A DNA stretch of 55,297 nucleotides, from NCBI RefSeq assembly GCF_002159185.1, contig NZ_NFHD01000022.1, forward strand, positions 1 through 55,297. The letters run 5' to 3'. This document shows, one piece after another, positions 33,398 to 43,500 of the stretch. This stretch comes from Gemmiger sp. An87 (GTDB taxonomy: Bacteria; Bacillota; Clostridia; Oscillospirales; Ruminococcaceae). The notes beneath the pieces were generated by a model, which worked only from the letters and a program-made list of their open reading frames with translations, did not search any database and was not told the DNA's origin. The position numbers and the translations under genes are program-made. The number at the start of each line of letters is the position of its first letter. Positions within the stretch are counted from its first letter, which is position 1.

Positions 33398-34597
33398 ATG
33401 GAAAACAAAACCTTTTTGCGCAATGTATTGGGCATTGCCACCTTCTGTATCCTGCTTTACTGGGGGCTGCAGAATATGGACCGGGTGGGCAGCTTCCTGG
33501 GAATGGTAGCCGGTCTGCTCATGCCCTTTTTGCTGGGCGCTGCCATGGCCTTTATTTTGAATGTACCCATGCGCGCTATCGAGACCCATCTGCCCCAGAA
33601 GCTGCAAAAGGCCCACCGGGGCATCTCGCTGGTGATCACGCTGGCCGGAGTGATCGGTGTGGTCATGGTGGTGTCGCTGCTGGTGCTGCCGCAGCTGCAG
33701 AATACCGTGCAGACCATTGCGGCCCGGATGCCCGCCTTCTGGGCACAGGCTCAGGAATGGGCCAATGAGCTGATGATCCGCTACCCCGAGCTGGCGGACT
33801 GGCTGAGTGAGGCCGGTAACCTGAACCTGCGCAATGTGACCCAGCAGGTGGTGGACTGGCTGAAAAACGGCGGACTTGCGCTGGTGGGCAACACGGTCAC
33901 CGCGGCCACCGGCATCATCTCGGGCTTTGTGAACTTCTTCATTGCCTTCATTTTCGCCATTTACCTGCTGTTCCAGAGGGAGACACTGAGCCGTCAGGGC
34001 CGGATGCTCCTGTTTGCCTGGATGAAGCCGGAGCATGCGGAGAAGGTGCTGGAGGTGGTTCGGCTGGCCAACAAGACCTTCTCGAACTTTCTGTCCGGTC
34101 AGTGCCTGGAGGCCTGCATTCTGGGCGCGCTGTTCGCGGTGGGCATGCTGCTGTTCCGTATGCCCTATGTGCTGCTGGTCAGTGTGCTGGTGGCGGTCAC
34201 CGCGCTGATCCCGGTGTTCGGTGCATTCATCGGCTGCTTTGTGGGCGCGTTCCTGATTCTGATTCAGAATCCCATGCAGGCCGTGGTGTTCGTGATTTTG
34301 TTCCTGGTGATCCAGCAGATCGAGGGCAACCTGATCTACCCCCGCGTGGTGGGCAGCTCGGTGGGTCTGCCCTCGGTGTGGGTACTCACCGCCGTTACCC
34401 TGGGTGGCAGCATGTTCGGCGTGGTCGGTATGCTGGTGATGATTCCGCTGTGCTCGGTGCTCTACAGCCTGCTGCGCACCGCCACACGGGAACGCCTGCG
34501 CCGCCGTGGTGTGGAAAAGGCAAAGTATATGCTGGCACCTGCCCAGCAGGCCCCGAAGGCTCAGGCCCAGCCGCCGAAGACTGCGAAGAAAAAGTAA
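33398..34597 (+). CDS. AI-2E family transporter
   Basis: The 399-residue membrane protein has seven to eight hydrophobic segments and the AI-2E/UPF0118 pattern: an amphipathic region at about 95-165, then FAIYLLFQRE, and the conserved IPVFGAFIGCFVGAF and EGNLIYPRVVGSSVGL. Family members have been linked to AI-2 export (TqsA) and sodium-proton exchange; the substrate here is unknown. The C-terminus is Ala/Gln/Lys-rich. The ATG at 33398 follows AGGAG. Confidence 0.87.
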   Translation: MENKTFLRNVLGIATFCILLYWGLQNMDRVGSFLGMVAGLLMPFLLGAAMAFILNVPMRAIETHLPQKLQKAHRGISLVITLAGVIGVVMVVSLLVLPQLQNTVQTIAARMPAFWAQAQEWANELMIRYPELADWLSEAGNLNLRNVTQQVVDWLKNGGLALVGNTVTAATGIISGFVNFFIAFIFAIYLLFQRETLSRQGRMLLFAWMKPEHAEKVLEVVRLANKTFSNFLSGQCLEACILGALFAVGMLLFRMPYVLLVSVLVAVTALIPVFGAFIGCFVGAFLILIQNPMQAVVFVILFLVIQQIEGNLIYPRVVGSSVGLPSVWVLTAVTLGGSMFGVVGMLVMIPLCSVLYSLLRTATRERLRRRGVEKAKYMLAPAQQAPKAQAQPPKTAKKK

Positions 34598-34610
34598 ATC
34601 CGCAAACAGC

Positions 34611-34652
34611 AAAAGCGCCTGCCCGGCGATTTGAACCGGGCAGGCGCTTTTT
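34611..34652 (+). terminator. Terminator after the AI-2E transporter gene
   Basis: AAAAGCGCCTGCCCGG / CCGGGCAGGCGCTTTTTG, a 12-bp GC stem with T run. Confidence 0.85.
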
Positions 34653-34663
34653 GGTGCGAGTCA

Positions 34664-34695
34664 AAAAGAAAACCGCTGGCTTTCACCAGCGGTTT
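34664..34695 (-). terminator. Terminator after trxA
   Basis: On the minus strand AAAACCGCTGGT / GCCAGCGGTTTTCTTTTT, 12 bases past the thioredoxin stop. Confidence 0.8.
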
Positions 34696-34707
34696 TCGCA
34701 AATCGAT

Positions 34708-35019
34708 TTACTTCAGCAGCTCTTCCACAGCAGCCTTGGGCTTCAGGCCCACGCTCTTGTTGGCGATGGCGCCATTCTTGAACACCATCAGGGTGGGGAT
34801 GCTCATTACGCCGAACTGCATGGCCAGCTCGGGGTTCTCGTCGATGTCGATCTTGCAGACCTTCACCTGACCAGCCTTCTCCTCAGCCAGCTCATCCACG
34901 ATGGGAGCCATCATGCGGCAGGGACCGCACCAGGTTGCCCAGAAATCCACCAGAACGGGGACATTGCTCTGCAGGACCTCCTGCTCGAAGTTTGCTTTAT
35001 TTACAGTTACAACGCTCAT
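34708..35019 (-). CDS. trxA: Thioredoxin
   Basis: The 103-residue protein has the active site WATWCGPCRMMAP with the redox pair CGPC (31-34) and the cis-proline loop SIPTLMVFKNG. It reduces disulfides in the cytoplasm. No signal peptide. The ATG at 35019 follows AAAGGAGTGTT. Two possible promoters precede it. Confidence 0.96.
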   Translation of the reverse strand: MSVVTVNKANFEQEVLQSNVPVLVDFWATWCGPCRMMAPIVDELAEEKAGQVKVCKIDIDENPELAMQFGVMSIPTLMVFKNGAIANKSVGLKPKAAVEELLK

Positions 35020-35086
35020 TTCATAACACTCCTTTTTATTTCAGGGGCTCCGCAGATGAGTGCGGAGCGGTTCATCCATTGGCCTT

Positions 35087-35139
35087 AGTATACCAGTGCC
35101 GGGGCGGGTTATCCGTGATGTAATCACCTTAATTATACC
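35087..35139 (-). promoter_or_regulatory. Two possible extended -10 promoters for trxA
   Basis: On the minus strand TGGTATACT (TATACT 35092-35087) and TGGTATAAT (TATAAT 35137-35132) both carry the TGn extension. A GC-rich hairpin (CGCTCCGCACT...TGCGGAGC) lies between the nearer one and the gene. Confidence 0.45.
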
Positions 35140-35161
35140 ACGCCGGTGAAGGTTTGTGGCC

Positions 35162-35830
35162 TCAGCGCAAACTGTCCTTCGCCACCTCACGCAGCTTGTC
35201 CATGTCCAGCAGGGTGATGCAGCCCCGGGCAATGAGCACCATCTTTTCGGTCTGGAAATATTTGAGCATCCGGGTCACCACCTCCCGTGCGCTGCCCAGA
35301 TGATGGGCGATCTCCTCATGGGTCAGGCGAAGCTCGGTGGTGTCGTTCAGCTGCGCCTCGCCCACCAGGAAGGCGGCCAGGCGGCTGTCCAGATGCTTGT
35401 AGAGAATCTGGTCCAGCAGCCACATCACGTCGGAAAAACGGCTGGCAATCAGCTCGGTGGTGTAGTTGGCCACCGGGGCGGATTCCTGCATCAGCTTTTT
35501 GTAGACCGGCGCGGGAATACGGTAAAGGATGCAGTCCTTTTCCGCCTGAACCGAGATGTCGAACTGCAGGCTGTTGAGCATGCAGTAGGCCGAGAGAATG
35601 CACACATCCCGCTCAAACAGCCGGTACAGGGTGACCTCGCGCCCCTCCTCGGAGAAGGAGTATCCCCGCAGCTGGCCGTGTACCACGATCAGCGGGCCCA
35701 CGCAGTCCTCAGAGCCGTTGTGCACCACCTCGCCCTTGCTTACGTGATGCAATGTCACGTTCTGGGCCAGGTATTGCTGCTGCTCACGGGTGAGCTTGGG
35801 CCAAAAGGGAAGATATTCATAAAATTCCAT
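35162..35830 (-). CDS. Crp/Fnr-family transcriptional regulator
   Basis: The 222-residue protein has an N-terminal cyclic-nucleotide-binding-like beta roll (10-125; GPLIVVHGQLRGYSFSEEGREVTLY), a long helix, and a C-terminal winged helix with LTHEEIAHHLGSAREVVTRMLKYF (about 170-192) as recognition region. The N-terminal four-cysteine cluster of FNR is absent, so it probably does not sense oxygen through iron-sulfur. Effector unknown. The ATG at 35830 follows GGGAGG. It lies upstream of trxA on the same strand but separated by 140 bases with promoters. Confidence 0.87.
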   Translation of the reverse strand: MEFYEYLPFWPKLTREQQQYLAQNVTLHHVSKGEVVHNGSEDCVGPLIVVHGQLRGYSFSEEGREVTLYRLFERDVCILSAYCMLNSLQFDISVQAEKDCILYRIPAPVYKKLMQESAPVANYTTELIASRFSDVMWLLDQILYKHLDSRLAAFLVGEAQLNDTTELRLTHEEIAHHLGSAREVVTRMLKYFQTEKMVLIARGCITLLDMDKLREVAKDSLR

Positions 35831-35926
35831 CGGCGGGCCTCCCTGGGGTTACGGATTTTGTCAAAAAGACAAGAAGGATTATAAAACGATTATGCCACAA
35901 AACGAGGCGGGATGCAACGCCGCGGC

Positions 35927-36490
35927 TCAAAATGCCAGCAGGCCCAGATGCTCCAGCAGAATCTTGCAGCCCATCAGCACCAGAACGATACCGCCTGCCA
36001 GCTCGGCACGGGATTTGTAGCGGGCGCCGAACCGGTGGCCGATGGCTACGCCCACGGCGGAAAGGCAGAAGGTGATCACGCCGATGAAGCTTACGGCGGG
36101 CACGATATCCACCGACAGGAAGGCAAAGGTTACGCCCACCGCCAGGGCGTCGATGCTGGTGGCCACCGCCAGGGGCAGCATGGCTGCCGGGCTGAACTGG
36201 CAGTTCAGCTCCTCCGGCTCCGAGCGGGATTCCCGGATCATGTTTACGCCGATGAATACCAGCAAGACAAAGGCGATCCAGTGGTCCACGTTGGTGATGA
36301 ATTGCTGGAACTGGGTTCCCAGAAGATATCCAATCAGCGGCATCAGTGCCTGAAAGCCGCCGAAGTACAGGCCGGTGATGGCAGCATGGCGGGGTTTCAG
36401 GCTGGGAAGGCTCAGACCCTTGCAGATGGAGACGGCAAATGCATCCATGGAAAGGCCGACTGCCAGAATAAACAGTTCGATCAGATTCAT
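35927..36490 (-). CDS. mntP: Manganese efflux pump MntP
   Basis: The 187-residue membrane protein has six hydrophobic segments and the duplicated MntP (DUF204) motif: [14 protein letters not shown] in the first half and [15 protein letters not shown] in the second, each with a conserved Asp. It should export Mn2+. The start at 36490 ([12 protein letters not shown]) follows GAGGGAG; the upstream in-frame ATG has no site. No Mn riboswitch could be recognised upstream. Confidence 0.9.
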   Translation of the reverse strand: MNLIELFILAVGLSMDAFAVSICKGLSLPSLKPRHAAITGLYFGGFQALMPLIGYLLGTQFQQFITNVDHWIAFVLLVFIGVNMIRESRSEPEELNCQFSPAAMLPLAVATSIDALAVGVTFAFLSVDIVPAVSFIGVITFCLSAVGVAIGHRFGARYKSRAELAGGIVLVLMGCKILLEHLGLLAF

Positions 36491-36654
36491 AAAATAAAAA
36501 ACTCCCTCGCAGAAAATTTGCCTGGCCGCAAAGCCGGCCGGGGAATATGCAGCTTGCGAAAAACGCAATAATATTAATTATAACATATAATGGCCCTCAC
36601 CGGGCCTTTGGAAAAAAGAAGTATAATTTTTTGAAAAATATTTCAAAAAAGGGC

Positions 36655-36683
36655 TTGCGTTTTGCAAAACACCGTGCTATAAT
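36655..36683 (+). promoter_or_regulatory. Promoter of the tRNA-Gly/tRNA-Leu pair
   Basis: TTGCGT (36655-36660), 17-base spacer, TATAAT (36678-36683), 32 bases before tRNA-Gly. Confidence 0.75.
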
Positions 36684-36715
36684 ACATTTCGCAGCCGACA
36701 CGAGAGAGCTGATGC

Positions 36716-36790
36716 GCAGGTGTCGTACAACGGCTAGTACATCAGCCTTCCAAGCTGAGGACGTGGGTTCGACTCCCATCACCTGCTCCA
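36716..36790 (+). tRNA. tRNA-Gly (anticodon TCC)
   Basis: Cloverleaf with acceptor GCAGGTG/CACCTGC, anticodon stem TCAGC/GCTGA with loop CTTCCAA, T-loop GTTCGACT and encoded CCA. Confidence 0.93.
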
Positions 36791-36843
36791 CAAAGCAGGC
36801 AAGGGGCTAGGGCTCCGGCTTGCTGGCTGCAACAACAGCATAT

Positions 36844-36930
36844 GCGGATGTGGCGGAATTGGCAGACGCGCTAGATTCAGGTTCTAGTGGTAGCGATACC
36901 GTGGGGGTTCAAGTCCCTTCATCCGCACCA
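36844..36930 (+). tRNA. tRNA-Leu (anticodon CAG)
   Basis: Acceptor GCGGATG/CATCCGC, anticodon stem CTAGA/TCTAG with loop TTCAGGT, a long variable arm as in class II tRNAs, and encoded CCA. Confidence 0.93.
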
Positions 36931-36933
36931 AAG

Positions 36934-36965
36934 CCCCGAATACGAAAGTGTTCGGGATTTTCTTT
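36934..36965 (+). terminator. Terminator after tRNA-Leu
   Basis: CCCGAATAC / GTGTTCGGG around a GAAA loop, followed by ATTTTCTTTTT. Confidence 0.75.
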
Positions 36966-37001
36966 TTATCTTGTCACGCACTTCTTTATGCTTTACCAAT
37001 C

Positions 37002-37032
37002 AAAGGCCCGGTCATTTAGCCGGGCCTTTTTC
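37002..37032 (+). terminator. Second hairpin terminator downstream of the tRNA pair
   Basis: AAAGGCCCGG / CCGGGCCTTTTTC: a 10-bp stem with T run, possibly backup termination. Confidence 0.65.
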
Positions 37033-37036
37033 TTTT

Positions 37037-37550
37037 GCAGCCTGTTACGTTTTACGCCGGAAAATCGAACCGGAGTGCAGTTGCCATCCCCGGAAAGACG
37101 GTTTGGCCAGCGGATTTTTTTATCAGATGAGGCGCAGGGATAAAACTGCAGTCAGCGACAGGAAGCAATAGAAATAAAGCTCACGAAACGAAAAAACTCA
37201 AAAATAAATTCAAAATATCAAACAAAACAGCCGGTTGGCAGGATGACGAATGTCCCCCGTACTAATTTGTAGAACATAAGATCGGCAAAAAAGCAATATT
37301 CATACCAAACAAAAATCCATTTAAAAAATAGGCATTTTGATGAAGAAAATTTTCATAATTTACACAAAAAGATGAAAAATTTTTCCATTAAGTCAAAAAG
37401 TTGAAAATTGAATATACATATCACTGAAAAATGCTATCATTGACGAGAAAATCTGTGCAACATGCAAACGAACGAAAAGGAGAGGAGGAAGACAAAAAAA
37501 CAGCGTTGCGCAAGGAATGAGAAGCAAACAGCGGAAAGGTTAAGGATAGC
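37037..37550 (+). promoter_or_regulatory. Long A+T-rich leader upstream of the sialidase
   Basis: This 514-base region has no convincing gene. Its second half is very A+T-rich, with A/T palindromes such as GAAAATTTTC (near 37342) and GAAAAATTTTTC. An extended -10-like TGCTATCAT (37432-37440) lies 110 bases before the start codon without a clear -35. The composition contrasts sharply with the GC-rich coding region and probably holds regulatory sites for sialidase expression. Confidence 0.4.
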
Positions 37551-40500
37551 ATGAGACTGAAACTGAAACGCATGGTGGCACTGTTGCTGGCAGTTTGTGT
37601 GATGGCCAGCACGGCAGCCCCTGTTTTTGCAGCGGATGAACCGCTGCTGGAACAGCCGCCGGTAACCGCAGAAGAAGTGGCCGGAGAACTGACCCAGCCC
37701 GGCGAAGTGCCTGCAGCCACTGAAACGCCCAAAGCGACGGAAGTGCCTGCGGCAACCGAAGAGCCTGTAGCCACAGAAATGCCTGCGGCGACCGAAGCAC
37801 CCGAGGCGACGGAAGTGCCTGTAGCTACCGAAGAGCCTGTAGCCACAGAAGTGCCTGCGGCAACCGAAGCACCCGAGGCGACCGAGACGCCCGCGCCCAC
37901 GGAAACGCCAGCTCCCACGAAAACACCGGAGGGAAACGAGGTTCCTGTGGCCGAGGATGGCGCGGACAAGCTGGCTCAGGCCAAAAAGGCTGCGCCTCAG
38001 ATCCCGGGCTTTGAACTGTATACCGGGGATTCCATCGATACCGCCCGGCAGTACATCCTGGTGGCTCAGGATCAGCGGGAGGGGGAAAGCGGCATTTATG
38101 CGCTGTACCTCAGCGCAGATGGCGCGTCCACCAGTCCCGGAGCCTTGAAGACCAAGGGCGCGGTGACCGCGCAGCTGACCCTGAGCGAGAACGGTGTCAC
38201 CGCCGCCTGGCTGAAAAATGGCGAATCCCTCACGCTGGACCGGCTGCTGCTGGATGCAAAGCAGAGTGAGGACGGCAAGGTTGCCTTCTCCAACAGCGCT
38301 ACCGGCCAGTGGCTCAAGCTGGATGGCAGTATGACCGCCGCGACCGAGAGCTTCTGCTCGGTCCAGAAAAAAGCCGACAGCTCCTACCTGCTGAAAAATG
38401 CTGCAAACAACCGGGTGCTGAGCTTCAACATCAACGGCGACGGCGGCAAATTTACCAGTGCCCAGACCGACTTCTGGGGCCCGCAGGCCGAAACGGCATA
38501 CAGCATCTATCTGTATGCCCGTCAGTCGGATGAAAACGCGCCCCAGATCCCTGGCTTCTCCCTGTACACCAGCAGTCAGCTGGATCTGAGCAAGGAGTAC
38601 CTGATCGTGGCCCGCGGTAAGGAGGAAGCCTACAAGGATGAGGTTTATGCACTGTATCTGAGCGATGCAGGCAAGAGCCTGAATCCCGGCTCCCTCAGTG
38701 GTGTGGACGGTACTGTTACCGCTAAGCTCACTTTGACGGAGGGCGGCGTGCAGGCCTCCTGGCTGAAGGATGGAAGCACTCTGACCCTGGAGGACCTGAC
38801 CCTGGTGGGCAGCGCCATGGATGGCGGCTTCAGCCTGCAGAATGCCAAGAGCGGCAACTATTTGGCATTGGCTGAGAGCAACATGGTGGCGGATCAGGCG
38901 GTGAGCCTGGGCGTGGCCAAGGCGGGCGACGGCTGGCAGATCAGCGGCGCCAAGCGTGTGCTGGACTTTAACCGCAAGGGCGATACCACCCAGTATCCCA
39001 ATAACATCACCGATTTCTGGGGTCCCCGAAGCCTGTCTGAGGGCAAGAGCTATACCCTGTGGCTCTACGCGCGGGACATCACCCTGAACGAGACCGACCT
39101 GAAGATCGACGGCTACACCCAGGCGGAAACCGATATCCTGACCGACGGCGTTTACGCAGTGGTGGGCTATGACGAGGGTTTCCGGGTGCTCTCTGCCAGC
39201 GGTGCGAACAATGCCAACGCAGCGGTGCGGGATGACCGGACCGGAAAGCTGACCAATGCACAAGAGGCGCTGGCCGGGGCGGAGCTGTCGCTGACCAACA
39301 CGCAGGGTGGAGTGTATCTCACCGCCATGACCGAGGACGGCCCGGTTTATCTGGGCCTGGGCAGCGAGGGCGTATTCCGCAGCGATGCTCCGGTACTGCT
39401 CACCGTGACGAAGAACGAAAACAACACCTATACTCTCAGCGCAGGCGAAGCCAGGCTGGCGGTGGAGAACGGCGGCTTCACCGCCAATGCACAGGGCAGT
39501 CCGGTGCAGCTGTTCCTGAAAAAAGCCGAGCAGCCCACTCTGGTGCGTACCAAGGCGGTGGTGGAGCAGGGCTACGCAGGCACCAGCCAGCTGGCGGTGA
39601 CCGGCGGCACCGAATGGATCTATACCGACGCCCGGGGCGCGCACCCGGCAACGGTGGAGTGGACCCTGACCGAAAATCCGGACGGCGCTTTCCGTCTGGA
39701 AAATGGTGTGCTCACCGCGCTCAAGGCAAGCGGCACCGGCACTGCATCCGGTAAACTGGTTTACACCGAGGAGAAAGCGGTGGACCTGGGCACTGTGGCC
39801 CTGACTGCCTGCGGCCCGGAGGAGGCGATTACCGGCACCACACAGAATCAGCCCTTTGTAAACGGCGAGCCGGACGGCGGCAACGGCAAGAACTATCGTA
39901 TTCCCTCACTGATCACCCTGGACAATGGTTGGATGGTGGCTGCAGCGGATATGCGCTGGCAGACTACCGCCGACTCTCCCCAGAATCTGGATACCATCGT
40001 GAGCGTCTCCAAGGACGGCGGTGCCACCTGGAGCTATGAGGTTGTAAACTACTTTGATGATCAGGCCAACAGCGCCACCGGCCAGGCCAGCGCCTCTTTC
40101 ATCGACCCCTCCATGGTGCAGGGGCCGGACGGCAAGCTGTACATGGTGGTGGACGCCTGCCCCTCCTATGTGGGTCTGATGAGCGGCAACCGGATGGGCA
40201 GCCAGAGCAGCGGCTTTGACGAGCAGGGCCGGATGCTGGTGGCCCTCGCCGGTGAAAACCAGGATGCTCCCAAGGAAAAGAGCGCCTACACCTATCGTGT
40301 GGATCTGAACGCGGAGCCTGCCCGGGTCACCGTGCAGGGCGAAAAACTGGAATTGTATCCCATCACCACCGAGAGCGGCGAAACCACCGGTCAGTGGGTG
40401 AATGCGGAGCTGGATCTGTTTGCCTGGGATGGCGCGTCCGGCCCGGTGGAGAAGGTGATGCGGGAGCAGCTGAGCAGCGGCGAGATGGTACAGACCAATC

Positions 40501-43500
40501 TGTTCTACCGCAGCAGCGCCTGGAAGGCGTACCCCGTGTTCTACATCATGCTGCGCAGCGCCGAGATAACGGCGGACGGCCTGGTATGGGGCGAACCCAC
40601 CTTCCTGAACATCAAGTACACCGAGAATGAGTCCTTCACCGGTGTGTGCCCCGGCCGCGGCCTGGTGACCACCGTGGAGGGCAAACAGCGCATCGTGTTC
40701 CCCCTGTACGACAATGCCACCGGTCAGGAGTACGCCAGCGTGATCTACAGCGATGACAACGGCAAAACCTGGACCCGCGGCGACCGGGTGAACAACCTGG
40801 CCAGCGGCAGCAAGACCAGTGAGTCCCAGGTGGTGAACCTGCCGGATGGCGGCATGCGCATCTTCTGCCGCAACCTGGGCGGCCAGATTACCTTTGCCGA
40901 CAGCTACGACGGCGGCGCGACCTGGGGCCAGGCCACTGCGGACAGCGCCCTGAATTACACCTCCAACTGCATGGTGTCCTTCATCAATGCGGCCGGTTAT
41001 GTCAAGAGCCCGGAGGGCAAGGTTTACGGCGATCTGGTGATCGCTTCCTACCCGGCGGGCGGCGGACGTACCGACGGTGTGATCCGTGTGGGCTCCATGA
41101 GCGAGACCGGCACCATCAACTGGCTGAACGACACTGAGGTGGATTTTGCGGGCCGGTACCAGTATTCCTGCCTGACCCAGAAGCAGGGCGATGCCCTGGG
41201 CCTGCTGTTTGAGTCCGGGACCGCCGGCCCCGGCAGCACCGAGAACAGCGGCGCGGGTGGCATCTATTACACCGATCTGACCATTACCGGCATGCTGGGC
41301 GAGGGCTGGAGCTATCTGGCCAGCTACGACGGTCCGGTGGAGGGTGGCCATTCCGGTGTGACCCAGGACCAGCCTTATATTCCCGACGAAACCGGCTCCA
41401 GCCGCCGGTTCCGCATTCCCGCCATGATCACGCTGGACAATGGTTGGATTCTGAGCGCGGCGGATGCCCGCTGGGGCTCCACCATGGACGCGGCCAACAA
41501 CCTGGACGGACTGGTCAGCCTTTCCAAGGATGGCGGCAAGACCTGGGAGTGGCAGATGATTAACCATTTCGCCGACTTCCCGGATCAGACCCCCGGCGCT
41601 TACAGGAAGAGCGCCTCCTTCATTGACCCGGCGCTGATCCAGAGCGAGGATGGCACCATCTACATGGTGGTGGATGCCTGCCCGGCCTACTCCGGTCTGC
41701 AGAACGGCGGCACCGCCGGCAAGGAGAGCACCGGCTTTGACGAAAACGGCAATCTGGTGATCGCCAGGGGCGAAGCCGGTTCCATCGCCTCCACCAAGGC
41801 GGAGGATTACACCTACTACATCGATTCCAAAGACCCCCAGTCCAAGGTGGTGGAAGGCCAGAACCGGACCCTCTATCCCATCAAGGATGCAGCGGGTGCG
41901 CTCACCGGCGCCTGGGTGGACGCGGAATACAATCTGTATGAGACCAGCGGCAGCGCGGTGGTGAAATCCACCTGCCGCCAGGAGCTCAGCGGCAAAACCG
42001 TGCAGAACAATGTGTTCTACAGCCAGTCGGAATGGAAAATCTATCCCACCTTCCACATCTGTCTGCGCACCGGCAATGTGACCGAAACAGGCATCCAGTG
42101 GAGCGAGCCCCGGATTCTGAATGTGAAGCAGCCGGGCGAAGGCTTTGTGGGTGTGTGTCCCGGCCGCGGCCTGACCGTGGAGCTGGGTGAGGACGGCACC
42201 GAGCGGGTGCTGTTCCAGGTCTACGATAATGCCACCGGCCAGGAGCGCGCCAGCGTGATCTATACCGATGACGGCGGCACCACCTGGCAGCGTGGAGAGC
42301 ATGTGACCAACAACGTGGGCAAGACCAGCGAGTCCCAGACCGTCCTGTTGCCGGACGGCGGCATTCGCATGTATTCCCGCAATGACATTGGCTATATCAG
42401 CTATGCCGACAGCTACGACGGCGGCGTGACCTGGGGGCCCTCCTGCAAGGATGAGGCGCTGAACTATGTGGGCAACTGCATGGTGTCCTTCATCAATGTG
42501 GACGGTGCTCTGGTGGATTCGGACGGAAACGTATACGACAATCTGATCGCCGCCTCCTATCCCAAGGGCAGCGGCCGGAACAACGGTGTGCTGCGCATCG
42601 GCAGCATTGACGTGGCCACCAATCAGGTGACCTGGCTGAACCCGGCGGATGTGAAATACCCCGGCAGCTACCTGTATTCCTGCCTGACTCAGCTGAAGGG
42701 AGAAGCCCTGGGCCTGCTGTATGAAAAGGAAGACACCAGCTACGGCACCGGCTACATTCTATACGACTCCTTTGCCATGACCGATCTGCTGGGTGAGGGC
42801 TGGAGCTATCTGGCCCAGGCCCCGCAGCTGACGCTGAACACCGGCGATATTGCCTGCGATGCGGGCAGCACCGTGCAGGTGAGCGCCGGAACTGCAGGCA
42901 TCCCGCAGGATGCCCGGCTGCAGTGGAGCCTGACCAGTGATGGTGAGGCCGCTGTGGCAGCTCTGGACAAGACCGAGAGCAGTGCGGGCGATCTGGTGAC
43001 CCTGACCGCTCAGGCGGCGGGCAAGGCCACCCTGACCGTGACCGCGCAGGTGCAAACGGAGAACAAAACCCTCACCCTGCAGGACAGTGTCCGGGTCTAT
43101 GTATCCGACGAGAATACCGTGACTCTGCCGGACGAATTTGAAAATGGCGGTGTTACCGAGAGTGCAGCCCGCAGCGAGAACCCGCTGCTGAAGATGCAGA
43201 CGGCCATTGAAGACGGCGTGTATGTCATCGTGGCCGGCGGCAAGGCGCTGTATTCCAGTGCCACCGGCACCGTGGCTGACCAGGTGGGCGTGACCGATGA
43301 AGCAGGCGAGCTGAACCTGAACACCGGCTTTGATGCCAATACCCAGCTGTGGAAGCTGACCAAAACCGAACAGGGCTATACCCTGGAAAGCATGGCCCGC
43401 CCCGGCTGGTATCTGGCGGTGGAGGGGCAGACCGGCGGCAAATATCCCCCGGTCAAGGAAACTCCCACTTACTTCTCTATCACCGGTGACGGAGAGGGCG

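Noticed and set aside
35927-36715. yybP-ykoY manganese riboswitch upstream of mntP
   Set aside because: I could not find the conserved loop sequences in 36491-36715.
36547-36810. 87-codon open frame over the tRNA-Gly gene
   Set aside because: It spans a promoter and a tRNA, with no ribosome site.
37734-37930. Regularly spaced repeats resembling a small CRISPR-like array
   Set aside because: They are in frame within the sialidase gene, encode a Thr/Pro/Glu linker, and have no unique spacers.
39906-42302. 798-codon open frame antisense to the sialidase
   Set aside because: It is the complement of a GC-rich gene with strong third-position bias; its low-complexity Gly/His/Ala product has no domain.
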